58,146 bases of DNA from an uncultured Fidelibacterota bacterium (GTDB lineage: Bacteria; Fidelibacterota; Marinisomatia; Marinisomatales; TCS55): the NCBI GenBank assembly GCA_913049685.1, contig CAJWZD010000011.1:1-58146 (forward strand), written 5' to 3'. Both the position numbers and the translations under genes were made by a program. Positions 23,847-33,969 of the stretch are shown piece by piece. Under the pieces are notes generated by a model. The model was not told the origin of the DNA and did no database searches. It saw only the letters and a program-made list of their open reading frames with translations. The stretch's first letter is position 1; every line of letters starts with the position of its first letter.

Positions 23847-24776
23847 CTATTTGATTGATTTTTCATGTAGATATATAACCAAAGTGCTTGCAATATAAAT
23901 TGATGAATATGTACCAACAATAACACCTACAATCATAGCAAAAGCAAAATTGTGTATTACTTCTCCACCGAAAACCCATAAAATGAAAACGACAACAAAT
24001 GTTGTAAGTGAAGTTATCACTGTTCTTGAAAGCGATTCATTGATGCTGTTATTTACGATTACCGAATATGCTTGATTCCTCGAAGATTTCAAGTTTTCAC
24101 GAATTCTATCAAAAATTACAATAGTATCGTTCAATGAATATCCAACAATCGTTAAAAATGCAGCAATGATTGGCAGACTGATTTCATAGGATAGCAATGA
24201 AAATATTCCAAGGGTAATGAGAATATCGTGGGCTAAAGCAGCAATTGCTCCTAAAGCAAATTTAAATTCAAATCGAACAGAGATATACAATAGAATAAGA
24301 GTCAAAGCCGAGAATATCGCCATAACAGCTTTACCGCTAAGCTCAGAGCCTATTTTAGGACTGATTTTACCTTTACTTAGAACAAATTCTGTCATGCTAT
24401 CAGGAACTTCATTTGGGAAAGATTGGAATAAATGATCTGCGATTTTTTGCGCAAAATTTGATGGTGAATTATCAATATGTGGAACGCGAATTGATACGGC
24501 GCTTTTACTACCAAAATGCTTAACCTCCTCTTTGCTAAAGTCAAATTGTTGACCGTCGATGTTAATATTGCTCATTTTAGACCGAACATCTTCTACTTTA
24601 ATCTCATTATTGTATTGAACTGCTACTAAAGTGCCACCCTTGAAATCAATGCTCAGCTTTGGTCCTCCATTAATAAGCAGAGAGAATATTCCAGCAAAAA
24701 CAATTAGACCGGATAATCCTAGTGCGAAAATCTTCTTGCTCATAAAGTCAAAGTTTGAATTTTTTAAAATTCTCAT
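23847..24776 (-). CDS. secF: Protein translocase subunit SecF
   Basis: This is an inner-membrane partner of SecD that uses the proton gradient to pull secreted proteins through SecYEG. The 309-aa protein has a first helix, a periplasmic P1 domain starting LSIDFKGGTLVAV, and five C-terminal helices including FALGAIAALAHDILITLG and SLNDTIVIFDRIRENL, which hold family signatures. The ATG overlaps the secD stop by 4 bases, the usual tight coupling. A terminator lies 30 bases after its stop. Confidence 0.96.
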   Translation of the reverse strand: MRILKNSNFDFMSKKIFALGLSGLIVFAGIFSLLINGGPKLSIDFKGGTLVAVQYNNEIKVEDVRSKMSNINIDGQQFDFSKEEVKHFGSKSAVSIRVPHIDNSPSNFAQKIADHLFQSFPNEVPDSMTEFVLSKGKISPKIGSELSGKAVMAIFSALTLILLYISVRFEFKFALGAIAALAHDILITLGIFSLLSYEISLPIIAAFLTIVGYSLNDTIVIFDRIRENLKSSRNQAYSVIVNNSINESLSRTVITSLTTFVVVFILWVFGGEVIHNFAFAMIVGVIVGTYSSIYIASTLVIYLHEKSIK

Positions 24777-26674
24777 ATGTTTAGTTTTTTAAAACCTTTA
24801 CGACTTACAAATGCATTAAAAATGGTTCGTGTTACAAAAATTGCAGTAAACATTGAAATTAGTATTCCCCAAAAGAGAACTGTTGCAAAGCCGCGAATTG
24901 GGCCAGTGCCAAATTGCCATAAAACAACTGCAGCAATTAAAGTAGTCATGTTAGCATCAACAATCGTAGTTAAAGCTCGATTGTATCCACCATCAATAGC
25001 CGCTTTTGCTGTCTTACCTTTATCGAGCTCTTCTCTGATACGTTCAAAAATAATCACATTTGCATCAATTGACATACCAACAGTTAAGATTAATCCCGCA
25101 ATTCCAGGTAATGTTAATGTGGCTTGAAGTGAGGCAAGTATTGCCAGTACTAGTACTAGGTTCCATATAAGCGCAAAGTCAGCAATGCTTCCCGCTGTGC
25201 GGTAATAAAATAATATAAAGATCAATACAATTGTTAAGCCAATAAGGACAGATTGCGTCCCTCTCTTAACCGATTCTGCTCCTAGAGATGGGCCAACAAC
25301 TCTTTCTTCAATTATTTCTACTGGTGCAGGTAGTGCACCGGCTCTTAATACAATAGCTATATCTTTAGCTTCATCTATATTTGCAAATCCTTCAATTAAG
25401 GTGCCTCCTCCAGATATTTTCTCTCTAATATTTGGAGCCATATGTACTTTATTATCAAGCACGATCGCTACCTGCCTTCCAACATTTGAGCCAGTCATTA
25501 TCGCCCATTTTCTAGACCCATCTGAATTCATTGAAAGGTTGACTATAGGTTGACCAGCAGACGTTGTTCCTTGCGGTCCTAAGTTAGCTTTAGCCTCTTC
25601 AACAACACCGCCAGTTAATTCTGCCTGGTCATCTACAAGATAAAGAGTGTACATACTTTCAACAGAGCCATCGTTTAGAACGTATTCCTCAGCTTTATGA
25701 CTAAATAGAAAATTTGCACCAATCGACGCCAATCTATCGGCGACTTCAGATTTAGAGATAAACTTTCTTACTGTAAAAACATTTTTTTCAGGAACACCTA
25801 TGGAATTACCTAAATTCCTTAATAAGGATGAAAAGGGTCGTTCAGCAAACATATCTTGGTCAACAATAGCAGAATCATTTTTACTGCTTGATTCATCAGC
25901 ACCAAAAAGCTCACTGACCGAAACAGCTTTATCGCTACTTGATTCAGAATCTTCTTTATTTTCTATAGGTTCTATTTCCTTGGCAGTTTTCGAGATTGAC
26001 TTATCCTTTTTGAGAATTTGATCAACTTTAATCATGAAGTCATTAGTCGTAGTAATGTCTTTAACAAGATAAAATTCAAGCAATGCAGTGCTTTCAAGTA
26101 GTGCGCGTGCTCTTTCAGAATTTTGAACACCTGCCAGCTCAACAATAATTCGCTGAGTGCCCTGTTTTTGAATAGTAGGTTCAGCTACCCCAAATTGATC
26201 AATACGGTTTTGAAGAATTTCAAGAACACGATCAATTGCATCTTCTGCCTCCGTTTTTAGAGCTGTTATAATATCATTGGTGTTTGATCCGTAATCGTAA
26301 TAATATCTGGATAGTTTAACTTGTCTTTCTTCGACAAGATTTGAAAAACTGTCAAAGAAGTCAGTTTCTGGTGATATTAATATCTTTTCACGTGTGGTCT
26401 CAAAAACAGAAGTAAGCTTTCGATCTTTATTTATAGCAATATTTTCAACAAGGGTTGGTATGTCTACCTCAAGTGCGATATACATTCCACCCTTAAGGTC
26501 AAGACCTTGTTTGATCGCGCGAGTTTCTATATTTAACAGTTCGCCTTGCTCGGAAAGAGCGGTTTTTTCACTTTCAGATAATGTTTGAAGCTTAAATGTT
26601 GGCCATAAAGACCAAAGCCCCCAAACAAGGACTAATCCTATTAGTAAAAAGCGTGGTGTTAGATTATTTTGCAT
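24773..26674 (-). CDS. secD: Protein translocase subunit SecD
   Basis: This is an inner-membrane component of the SecDF motor. The 633-aa protein has one N-terminal helix, large periplasmic P1 and P4 domains, and five helices near the C-terminus. DLKGGMYIALEVD marks the first domain, RIDQFGVAEPTIQKQG the second, and TVGMSIDANVIIFERIREEL the proton-path helix motif. A Ser/Glu/Asp-rich low-complexity insert lies at about residues 230-275 (ENKEDSESSSDKAVS), which is not usual. It forms an operon with secF. Confidence 0.96.
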   Translation of the reverse strand: MQNNLTPRFLLIGLVLVWGLWSLWPTFKLQTLSESEKTALSEQGELLNIETRAIKQGLDLKGGMYIALEVDIPTLVENIAINKDRKLTSVFETTREKILISPETDFFDSFSNLVEERQVKLSRYYYDYGSNTNDIITALKTEAEDAIDRVLEILQNRIDQFGVAEPTIQKQGTQRIIVELAGVQNSERARALLESTALLEFYLVKDITTTNDFMIKVDQILKKDKSISKTAKEIEPIENKEDSESSSDKAVSVSELFGADESSSKNDSAIVDQDMFAERPFSSLLRNLGNSIGVPEKNVFTVRKFISKSEVADRLASIGANFLFSHKAEEYVLNDGSVESMYTLYLVDDQAELTGGVVEEAKANLGPQGTTSAGQPIVNLSMNSDGSRKWAIMTGSNVGRQVAIVLDNKVHMAPNIREKISGGGTLIEGFANIDEAKDIAIVLRAGALPAPVEIIEERVVGPSLGAESVKRGTQSVLIGLTIVLIFILFYYRTAGSIADFALIWNLVLVLAILASLQATLTLPGIAGLILTVGMSIDANVIIFERIREELDKGKTAKAAIDGGYNRALTTIVDANMTTLIAAVVLWQFGTGPIRGFATVLFWGILISMFTAIFVTRTIFNAFVSRKGFKKLNI

Positions 26675-26750
26675 AATTTATAATTTAATTACATTTGAGA
26701 CGGGGAATATACTCTTGTATTTAATATTGAACAAGCAAGTCAATCATTAA

Positions 26751-27926
26751 TTAAATAATTTTAAATCTTTTTCCAGCTTTTTCAAAAGCACTGATCGCAT
26801 GATCAATGTGCTTTTTAGACATTGCTGCAGATATTTGGACTCTTATCCTTGCTTCATCTTTAGGTACAACCGGATAGAAGAAACCAACTACATAAATTCC
26901 CTCCTCAAGAAGATCACTTGCCATTTGTTGGGCAATTTTAGCATTGTAAATCATAATTGGTACTATTGGGTGCGTACCCTTTTTAATATCAAACCCAATC
27001 TTTGTAATCTCGCTTCGAAAGTATTTAGTATTTTTTTCAAGTTTGTCTCTGAGTAAGGTTGAATCAGAAAGCATTTCAAAGGCCTTAATTCCTGCAGCAG
27101 CTATGGATGGAGAAAGCGTATTCGAAAATAAATATGGTCGAGATCGTTGACGAAGTATATCGATCAGTTCTTTTTTGCCTGTAGTAAATCCTCCAGAGGC
27201 TCCTCCAAGCGCCTTGCCAAGTGTAGAAGTCCAAAGATCAATTTTATCCATAACATTGTGATATTCCGCAGAACCTCTTCCAGTTTTACCTAGAAAACCT
27301 GTTGCATGACAATCATCAACCATCACCAAAGCATCATATTTTTTTGCTAAAACAGTTATCTGGTCCAGCTTTGCTATATAGCCATCCATCGAGAAAACTC
27401 CATCAGTTGCAATCATTCGAATATTTGCATTTTGTGAATTACGTAATTGTTTTTCTAAATCCTCCATATCGCTATTTTTGTAACGAAATCGTTCAGCCTT
27501 ACACAGCCTTATTCCATCGATAATTGATGCATGATTAAGTGAATCCGAAATCACAGCATCTTTATCTGTTAATAGAGTTTCAAAAAGACCACCGTTTGCA
27601 TCAAAGCAAGAAGTATATAAAATAGTATCATCGCTACTAAAGTAATGTGAAATGACTTTCTCAAGGTTTTTATGGACAGTCTGTGTACCACAAATAAACC
27701 GAACGGAGGCCATTCCAAAGCCATAATCGTCTAAAGCTTTTTTTGCGGTTGCAATAATTTCTTGATTGTTTGCTAGCCCTAAATAATTATTTGCACAAAA
27801 ATTTAATACATTTGAATCTTGTTCAGTAGATATCTCAATATTCTGAGTTGAAGTTATTGTTCTTTCAGCTTTGTAAAGCCCCTCGTCTTTAATATCGGAT
27901 ATTATTTTTTTATAGGAATCTACCAT
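26751..27926 (-). CDS. kbl: Glycine C-acetyltransferase (2-amino-3-ketobutyrate CoA ligase)
   Basis: This PLP enzyme splits 2-amino-3-ketobutyrate with CoA into glycine and acetyl-CoA, the second step of threonine catabolism. The 391-aa protein has [30 protein letters not shown] and the PLP-lysine motif [13 protein letters not shown] (Lys238). ATG 27926 has an AAAGGTGAT SD upstream and overlaps the tdh stop by 7 bases. Upstream in-frame TTG would give 7 extra residues and is less likely. Expected to act with tdh in the cytoplasm. Confidence 0.95.
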   Translation of the reverse strand: MVDSYKKIISDIKDEGLYKAERTITSTQNIEISTEQDSNVLNFCANNYLGLANNQEIIATAKKALDDYGFGMASVRFICGTQTVHKNLEKVISHYFSSDDTILYTSCFDANGGLFETLLTDKDAVISDSLNHASIIDGIRLCKAERFRYKNSDMEDLEKQLRNSQNANIRMIATDGVFSMDGYIAKLDQITVLAKKYDALVMVDDCHATGFLGKTGRGSAEYHNVMDKIDLWTSTLGKALGGASGGFTTGKKELIDILRQRSRPYLFSNTLSPSIAAAGIKAFEMLSDSTLLRDKLEKNTKYFRSEITKIGFDIKKGTHPIVPIMIYNAKIAQQMASDLLEEGIYVVGFFYPVVPKDEARIRVQISAAMSKKHIDHAISAFEKAGKRFKII

Positions 27927-28942
27927 TCCAATATCACCTTTCCGCAATTACCGGATTTTAACACTTCAAAAGCATCATTAAAGTCATCAATATTAAATCG
28001 ATGAGTTAAAACATCAGAAATTGACAAGCCACTTCTTAGCATTTGAGTCATTTTATGCCAAGTATCAAACATTTCTCTCCCATAAATCCCTTTAATATTT
28101 AATCCCTTGAAAATAACGTTGCCCCAATTAATCTTTGTTGAATTTGGTAGAATGCCCAGTAATGCAATATTTCCCCCATTGTACATTTTATCTATCATTT
28201 GATTGAATGCCTCAGGATTGCCTGACATCTCAAGACCTACATCAAAACCATGATTAATGCCTAACTCTTTAAATACATCTTCGAGCCTTGCCTTTTTTGG
28301 ATTAATTGCTTTTGTTGCTCCAAGCTTAACAGCTAAATCTAGTCTGTAATCATTAACATCCGTAATTACCACGTTTCTAGAACCAGAAAATTTGCATATA
28401 GCTCCGGCCATTATTCCGATCGGACCAGCTCCAGAAATCAAAACATCTTCGCCTGTCAATCTATACGATAAGGCAGTATGAACTGCATTCCCAAACGGGT
28501 CGAAGAAAGAAGCAATTTCAGATGGTATATCATTATGAATAGGCCAAACGTTTGATTCAGGAATTACCAAATATTCCGCAAAGGCACCATTTCGATGAAT
28601 TCCTACCCCGATTGTTTTATGGCATAAATGCTGCTTTCCAGCTCTACAGTTTCTACAGTTTTTGCAGGTTAAATGCCCTTCGCCTGACACACGATCACCA
28701 ATTCTATACTGAGTAACTGCTGAGCCAATTTCATCGACAACTCCACAAAACTCATGCCCAATAGTTAAAGGAAGATTTAGGTTTTTTTGAGCCCATTCAT
28801 CCCAATTATATATATGCATATCTGTTCCACATATTGCAGTGTGAGTAATTTTGATCTTTACATCGTTAACACCGCATTCAGGAATAATAACATCTTCCAT
28901 CCAAATCCCTTCTTTTGGACTATGCTTGACAAGGGCTTTCAT
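27920..28942 (-). CDS. tdh: L-threonine 3-dehydrogenase
   Basis: This zinc-dependent NAD enzyme oxidises threonine to 2-amino-3-ketobutyrate. The 340-aa medium-chain dehydrogenase has the catalytic Zn site (AICGTDMH and GHEFCG), the structural Zn cysteines ([15 protein letters not shown]) and the NAD-binding [10 protein letters not shown]. The neighbouring kbl gene overlaps and completes the pathway to glycine. It is read divergently from the membrane protein gene at 29035. Confidence 0.95.
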   Translation of the reverse strand: MKALVKHSPKEGIWMEDVIIPECGVNDVKIKITHTAICGTDMHIYNWDEWAQKNLNLPLTIGHEFCGVVDEIGSAVTQYRIGDRVSGEGHLTCKNCRNCRAGKQHLCHKTIGVGIHRNGAFAEYLVIPESNVWPIHNDIPSEIASFFDPFGNAVHTALSYRLTGEDVLISGAGPIGIMAGAICKFSGSRNVVITDVNDYRLDLAVKLGATKAINPKKARLEDVFKELGINHGFDVGLEMSGNPEAFNQMIDKMYNGGNIALLGILPNSTKINWGNVIFKGLNIKGIYGREMFDTWHKMTQMLRSGLSISDVLTHRFNIDDFNDAFEVLKSGNCGKVILEW

Positions 28943-29034
28943 AAGTTTTTTATATTCATTGATTGTTAAGAAAAATTTAATGGGTTATACTTACTATACA
29001 CAATGGAATTAACTAAAGAGGTTAAGTTTAGTTC

Positions 29035-29574
29035 ATGCGCGTTCAAACACAATTTTTATTAATAAATATCATTGGAGGAATTGCTGTACTTGGAGGATAT
29101 GCTATTGCTCTTATTAATAACCCTGAGACAAGAAATGAGCTATGGGGTGGAGTCCCAGAAAACCTAAGACTTTGGATAACTACATTTATGTTTATTTCTG
29201 CGTTTGGCTATTGCTTTGCAATGTATTATTTAATATTTGATGAAGGGTTGAGCCTAAATTTTTTTTGGGGAAAATTCGATTATAAATTTATTAAAGTTCT
29301 TTTAATAGTCTTCCTTACAACAGCCGCATTGTGGATACATACCACATTTCTATACATGGAATCTGGTTCAAAATTTCACTGGAGCCTTGTTCAATTTGAG
29401 CTGTGGCTTACAGGAGCCTCTGTTTTTTTAATTATGATAGGTTTAGCCAGTGCAACTGAAGTCAAAAATAGCAATTTACACTTCTATTCAATCTTAGGTT
29501 TGAGCGCTATTTCGTTCCACTGTTTAATTTTAGACGCATTTTTATGGCTAAACAAATTTCCCCTAAAACACTGA
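29035..29574 (+). CDS. Multi-span membrane protein of unknown function
   Basis: This 179-aa protein has five hydrophobic helices: at about residues 6-27, 46-68, 85-105, 120-142 and 150-172. It has no recognisable catalytic motif. The N-terminal helix is followed by a polar ETRNELWGGVPEN loop. It is read divergently from tdh, with about 92 bases between starts. An APC permease gene follows 19 bases after its stop, so the two may be co-transcribed. I do not recognise the family. Confidence 0.55.
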   Translation: MRVQTQFLLINIIGGIAVLGGYAIALINNPETRNELWGGVPENLRLWITTFMFISAFGYCFAMYYLIFDEGLSLNFFWGKFDYKFIKVLLIVFLTTAALWIHTTFLYMESGSKFHWSLVQFELWLTGASVFLIMIGLASATEVKNSNLHFYSILGLSAISFHCLILDAFLWLNKFPLKH

Positions 29575-29593
29575 TTGATTTGCAAGAAAGATT

Positions 29594-30910
29594 TTGACCC
29601 AACTAAAGAAAACGCTAGGACTTATCGATGGTATTTCATTGTTGATTGGAATAACAATTGGCTCAGCTATCTTTGCTACTCCTCAGATAATCGCAACATA
29701 TCAAAATTCCTTTGTAAGCATATTAATGCTTTGGATCATCGTAACTATTTTTGTTTTCATAGGATCGTTGATATATGCTGAACTAGGATCGCGTTTTCCT
29801 AATACAGGAGGGGAGTTTATATATATATCAAAAGCTTTTGGGCCATTTTGGGGATTTATATTTGGATGGGCACAATTATTGATTATCAGAACAAGTCCCG
29901 CAGCTGGAATTAGCTTAATTACCGCAAATTATATTGGCTATTTTTTTGATATAAATCAATTTCAAAAAAATATTATAGCCATTCTAATAATTATTTTATT
30001 TGGCGCCATAAATTATCTTGGTGTTCAAAGAGCGAGTTTTTATAATAAGTTTTCATCGCTAGTTAAAACCTTTGGAATTATTGTTTTTGTATCAGCAGGA
30101 CTAATCATCTATGGAAGCGACTTTTCGAACCTTCAACCTGCGATACAGCCAACCCAAAGCCTTGGTCCTGTCGGTAATTTTGTTGCGGCGTCCATTTTGG
30201 TTCTATTCTCTTATTTGGGTTGGGATAGAGTCGGGTATGTTGCTGGAGAAATGAAAGATCCTAAAAAAATAATACCTCAAACAATGTTTTACGGCATTTC
30301 ATTGATTGCAATAATATATCTAGCTGCGAACCTTCTTTATCACACCGTCTTAGGACTCGAAGGTGTTAGGAGTAGTATTATTGTTGCTTCAGATACTGCC
30401 TCGATTTTATTTGGAAATATAGGCGCTGCTACAATATCACTAGTTGTTATTATTTCGGCAACAGGAAGTATTAATGGGACTATGATGTCAGCAAGCAGAC
30501 TCTACTATGCAATGGCCCGGGAAGGATTGCTTTTTAATTGGTTCAATCACCTTCACCCTCAATACAGGACCCCTACTCACTCAATTATAGCTCACTGCAT
30601 TTGGGGTATAGCACTTCTTGTGATTAGGCAAAATTTTGAAACAATTGTCTCGGGTATGGTTTTTACAATTCTCATATTTTATATAATTACGACCCTAGCT
30701 TTTTTTAAATTCAGAAAAAAAAGGCAAGGCGCTAAAGGATACAGATTGCCTTTTTACCCAGCCCTACCTTTGGTTTACCTAATTGGACTAATAACGCTTG
30801 TAACCTTACGATTAATTTTCCAGTTTAATATTTCAGTGCAGGACTTAAGCTTTGTTTTAACCGGTGTTCCTATATATTTTCTTTTTTTTAAGCAGAAAGT
30901 TAATCGCTAA
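29594..30910 (+). CDS. APC-family amino-acid permease
   Basis: This inner-membrane transporter of 438 aa has about twelve helices. LGLIDGISLLIGITIGSAIFATPQ is the classic APC first-helix motif, with the unwound GxG segment that binds the substrate carboxyl and amine. ELGSRFPNTGGEFIYISKAFGPFWGFIFGW follows, and later YYAMAREGLLFNWFNHLHPQYRTP. This motif set matches the L-type amino-acid transporter branch. Substrate is likely a neutral amino acid, but that is inference. The start is TTG 29594. Confidence 0.88.
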   Translation: MTQLKKTLGLIDGISLLIGITIGSAIFATPQIIATYQNSFVSILMLWIIVTIFVFIGSLIYAELGSRFPNTGGEFIYISKAFGPFWGFIFGWAQLLIIRTSPAAGISLITANYIGYFFDINQFQKNIIAILIIILFGAINYLGVQRASFYNKFSSLVKTFGIIVFVSAGLIIYGSDFSNLQPAIQPTQSLGPVGNFVAASILVLFSYLGWDRVGYVAGEMKDPKKIIPQTMFYGISLIAIIYLAANLLYHTVLGLEGVRSSIIVASDTASILFGNIGAATISLVVIISATGSINGTMMSASRLYYAMAREGLLFNWFNHLHPQYRTPTHSIIAHCIWGIALLVIRQNFETIVSGMVFTILIFYIITTLAFFKFRKKRQGAKGYRLPFYPALPLVYLIGLITLVTLRLIFQFNISVQDLSFVLTGVPIYFLFFKQKVNR

Positions 30911-30946
30911 CTTTAGCCCCGCTTACAATGCGTAAAAAAATATATT

Positions 30947-31711
30947 ATGAGTAAAATTGTTTCTTTAACTAATCAAAAAGGTGGAGTTGGTAAAACCACA
31001 ACTTCCGTTAATCTCGCAGTTAGTTTTGCGGTGTCTGAAGTTAAGACTTTGTTGATTGACCTCGACCCTCAATCAAATGCTACAACTGGCCTTGAAGCTC
31101 TTGTTGACGACAAGCAAGGTTCTATTTATGATTTAATTGTTGGAGACTTGGGCGCTTCTGAAGTTATTTCTAATACCAGATTGGAATGTTTAGACATTAT
31201 AGGCTCAACGAATGATTTAGTAGGGGCTGAAGTTGAATTGGTAAATTTAATGGCACGTGAAAGACAGCTTGAAAAAAAACTTAAATCAATACGAAAAAAA
31301 TACGATTATATTTTAATTGATTGCCCTCCTTCACTTGGGCTATTGACTTTAAATGCACTTACATGTTCCAATTCAATTATCATACCAATTCAGTGCGAAT
31401 ACTATGCTCTTGAAGGACTAGGACAGCTTCTTAATACATTTAGATTAGTGCAAAAAAATTTAAATCCAAAGCTAGAGATTGAGGGCGTTCTTTTGACAAT
31501 GTTTGATTCCAGGCTAAATTTATCAAGTCAAGTTGCTGATGAGGTCAAAAGTTTCTTTAAAGACAAAATTTTTGAAACAGTCATCCATCGCAATGTTCGT
31601 TTAAGTGAGGCGCCGAGCTTTGGAAAGCCCGCACTTTTATATGATGCTAGCTCTACCGGAGCTCAAAATTATTTATCTTTAGTAGAGGAGATTCTTAAGC
31701 ATGGCAACTAA
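30947..31711 (+). CDS. parA: Chromosome-partitioning ATPase ParA/Soj
   Basis: This Walker-type ATPase moves ParB-parS complexes during chromosome segregation. The 254-aa protein has the deviant Walker A motif KGGVGKTT (residues 11-18), LLIDLDPQSNATTG (A' motif) and ILIDCPPSLG (Walker B). Its size and lack of an N-terminal extension fit the chromosomal Soj type. parB overlaps its end by 11 bases. The wider cluster with M23, bactofilin and ATP synthase resembles regions near origins. Confidence 0.96.
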   Translation: MSKIVSLTNQKGGVGKTTTSVNLAVSFAVSEVKTLLIDLDPQSNATTGLEALVDDKQGSIYDLIVGDLGASEVISNTRLECLDIIGSTNDLVGAEVELVNLMARERQLEKKLKSIRKKYDYILIDCPPSLGLLTLNALTCSNSIIIPIQCEYYALEGLGQLLNTFRLVQKNLNPKLEIEGVLLTMFDSRLNLSSQVADEVKSFFKDKIFETVIHRNVRLSEAPSFGKPALLYDASSTGAQNYLSLVEEILKHGN

Positions 31712-32573
31712 GAGACTTGGAAAAGGACTTGAGGCTCTAATTAGATCAAATTCAACTCAAACCACAGAAACTTCAAAACTTTCAAATGTTTCTAATATTT
31801 TGATTTCAAAAATCAAAACTAACCCCCTGCAGCCACGAAAAGAATTTAAAAAAGACTCCCTGGAAGATTTAGCTTCTTCAATCAAAGAAAATGGTGTAAT
31901 CAGCCCTATTACCGTACGTGAAGATGGGGGAGATTATACCCTTATTGCTGGAGAGCGAAGACTGAGAGCTTCTCGCTCAATAAAATTAAAAGAGATACCT
32001 GCATATGTTATGGAGGTAAAAAATAATTCCGATATGATGCAATTAGCTCTCATTGAAAATATTCAAAGAGAGAACCTTAATCCTATGGAAGAATCTGAAG
32101 CCTATGCCATACTTCAAGATAAATTTAATTTTTCGCAAAATGCTATTGCGAAATCTGTAGGAAAAAGTCGTTCTTCTATAACAAACTCCTTAAGATTATT
32201 ACAGCTCCCTCAAGAGATAAGAAAAAGTCTAAAGCAAAATAAAATTAGTCCTGGACATGCTCGAGCTATTTTAGCTGCTGGCTCAAAAAAAGCAATGCTT
32301 AGACTTTGGAAACGAATTTTAAAAGATGGCTTGTCTGTTAGGTCTGCTGAGATTTTCTCTAAAAAAACGAATACCACTAAAGGGAAAAAGTCAGCTAATA
32401 AAAAAACAAAAAGCAAATCGCTCCTATCTCTTGAAAATGAACTTATTTCAATCCTTGGTACTAGAGTTCAGTTAAATACAAAGAATGAAAAATCGGGATC
32501 TATTTCCATTGAATATTTCACAAACGAAGACCTCGATAGGATTTTGGATCTAATAAGGAGTATAAACAACTAG
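31701..32573 (+). CDS. parB: Chromosome-partitioning protein ParB/Spo0J
   Basis: This is a CTP-dependent DNA clamp that loads at parS sites. The 290-aa protein has a short N-terminus with the RLGKGLEALI helix that binds ParA, the ParB core (NPLQPRKEF, ERRLRASR, ENIQRENLNPMEEA-like NPMEESEAY), a helix-turn-helix (SQNAIAKSVGKSRSSITNSLRLL) and a C-terminal dimerisation part. A lysine-rich linker lies at about residues 215-240. No clear parS consensus was found in this window. Confidence 0.95.
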   Translation: MATKRLGKGLEALIRSNSTQTTETSKLSNVSNILISKIKTNPLQPRKEFKKDSLEDLASSIKENGVISPITVREDGGDYTLIAGERRLRASRSIKLKEIPAYVMEVKNNSDMMQLALIENIQRENLNPMEESEAYAILQDKFNFSQNAIAKSVGKSRSSITNSLRLLQLPQEIRKSLKQNKISPGHARAILAAGSKKAMLRLWKRILKDGLSVRSAEIFSKKTNTTKGKKSANKKTKSKSLLSLENELISILGTRVQLNTKNEKSGSISIEYFTNEDLDRILDLIRSINN

Positions 32574-33350
32574 ATGAAACCAAGCAGGTATACTTTTTTA
32601 GTGGTCCCTGATCATGATGGTAAAAGTAGAAGATTCTCATTATCAAGGAATAGTACTCTTTTTATTATTATTTTTACTATTTTTATGTTAATAGGCATAT
32701 CAATTTCTTATATGTATTTAATTCCGCTTTCTTTGGACTATACAAGAATGGAGTCTAGATATAACGACGTAATTGGCGAAAGAGTAGAGGTTCTTGAGCT
32801 TTATAGAGATTTAGAAAGAATGAAGCAAATGGAAATCGTTGTTCAGAAAGCCTTAGGGATGGATTTAGGTGAAAGCGATTCATCTGAAGCTGGATTAACT
32901 GAGATGATGAATGACTACCCAATAAAACTGTCTTATTTAAACAATGTACCATCTCTACTTCCATTAGATGGTGTATTAACTCAAGACATGGTTGTTTCAA
33001 ATGAAGAAGAAATTCGAGAGCATTATGGCGTTGATATTGCTGCTCCAATTGGTGAGCCAGTAATGGCTTCAGCATCAGGCCAAGTTGTTTTTTCTGGATG
33101 GACCACAGAGCTTGGTAATTTAGTAATCATTTATCATGGAAATGAATATTTTACATATTATGGGCATAATGAATTAATTTTAGTAAAAGTTTATGATAAA
33201 GTAAAGCGTGGTGATGTAATTTCAACCTCTGGAAATTCAGGAATAAGCTCTGGTCCCCATCTTCATTTTGAGATATGGAAAGATGGAGAGCCAGTTGATC
33301 CCTTGTTATATTTTCCAGAGTTAAACAAAACAGATATTAGTGTGAAATAG
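32574..33350 (+). CDS. Membrane-anchored M23 peptidase
   Basis: This 258-aa protein is anchored by one helix (about residues 26-52). A short coiled-coil stalk (RMESRYNDVIGERVEVLELYRDLERM) is followed by an M23 domain at residues 140-245. The zinc ligands are visible: His and Asp in HYGVDIAAP and the HLH pair in GPHLHFEIW. Such enzymes cleave peptide cross-links in peptidoglycan or act as activators of other hydrolases. It sits between parB and a bactofilin gene; bactofilin-M23 pairs are known to shape the cell wall in other bacteria. Confidence 0.92.
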   Translation: MKPSRYTFLVVPDHDGKSRRFSLSRNSTLFIIIFTIFMLIGISISYMYLIPLSLDYTRMESRYNDVIGERVEVLELYRDLERMKQMEIVVQKALGMDLGESDSSEAGLTEMMNDYPIKLSYLNNVPSLLPLDGVLTQDMVVSNEEEIREHYGVDIAAPIGEPVMASASGQVVFSGWTTELGNLVIIYHGNEYFTYYGHNELILVKVYDKVKRGDVISTSGNSGISSGPHLHFEIWKDGEPVDPLLYFPELNKTDISVK

Positions 33351-33353
33351 ATT

Positions 33354-33716
33354 ATGGGTAAAAACGATTATAAAGATGTACATACGATGATTGGCGCAGA
33401 TGCTGTAATTCAGGGAAACGTTACCTGCCAGGGAGGCGTTGCTGTCTATGGAAAGGTTTTTGGCGATGTTGTATCTGAAGGGCCTGTTCGCATAGCTCGT
33501 GGTGGAGAGGTGCATGGGAATGTTCAGGCCAACGATTCGCAAATAGGAGGTATGGTTGATGGAAATGTGCGTGTTGAGAATAGAGCAATACTAGGCTCAG
33601 AATGCAACCTTAAGGGTGATATAGTATATAGAACACTAGTTATTGAAGAGGGTGCTCAGTTTCAAGGGCATTGCGTAATGGTTGACAATGAAAAACAAAC
33701 GAATAAAGAAGACTAG
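33354..33716 (+). CDS. Bactofilin
   Basis: Bactofilins are polymer-forming cytoskeletal proteins with a beta-helix core and no nucleotide requirement. The 120-aa protein has the DUF583 core with repeated glycine-valine turns (IQGNVTCQGGVAVYGKVFGDV, GEVHGNVQANDSQIGGMVDGNV) and a hydrophilic tail. The N-terminus lacks a membrane helix but may bind the membrane via short hydrophobic residues. The gene lies 3 bases after the M23 gene, supporting a joint role in wall shape or chromosome positioning. Confidence 0.9.
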   Translation: MGKNDYKDVHTMIGADAVIQGNVTCQGGVAVYGKVFGDVVSEGPVRIARGGEVHGNVQANDSQIGGMVDGNVRVENRAILGSECNLKGDIVYRTLVIEEGAQFQGHCVMVDNEKQTNKED

Positions 33717-33732
33717 CCAATAGCTCTTTCAT

Positions 33733-33969
33733 ATGGCAGAAAATGATGATTTCGTTCGAAAGGCTTTGAATGAATTTCAGCGTATTTTAAGACTTTCAGG
33801 GCCTGCTGCTAGCGCTTCGTATTCATTATTAGGCTCAATAATTATCTTTTCAATGGGCGGGTATGCTCTTGATAATCACTTTCTCACCTTTCCACTTTTC
33901 TTACTTGTAGGGCTTTTGCTCGGTCTTATAGTTGGCTTTTATGGATTGTATAAGTTTATAAATAAATAA
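33733..33969 (+). CDS. AtpZ/AtpI-like F1Fo ATPase assembly protein
   Basis: This 78-aa membrane protein has two helices (about residues 28-48 and 54-76). The pattern AASASYSLLGSIIIFSMGGYALDNHF followed by FPLFLLVGLLLGLIVGFYGLYK is that of AtpZ-type proteins found at the head of ATP synthase operons. AtpZ with AtpI is thought to help assembly of the c-ring or import of magnesium/calcium. It precedes a second small membrane protein and atpB. Confidence 0.8.
   Translation: MAENDDFVRKALNEFQRILRLSGPAASASYSLLGSIIIFSMGGYALDNHFLTFPLFLLVGLLLGLIVGFYGLYKFINK

Noticed and set aside
31240-31270. A parS-like CACGTGAAA sequence inside parA
   Set aside because: Only the core and one arm match the parS consensus (about 11 of 16 positions by my count), and it encodes conserved protein sequence.
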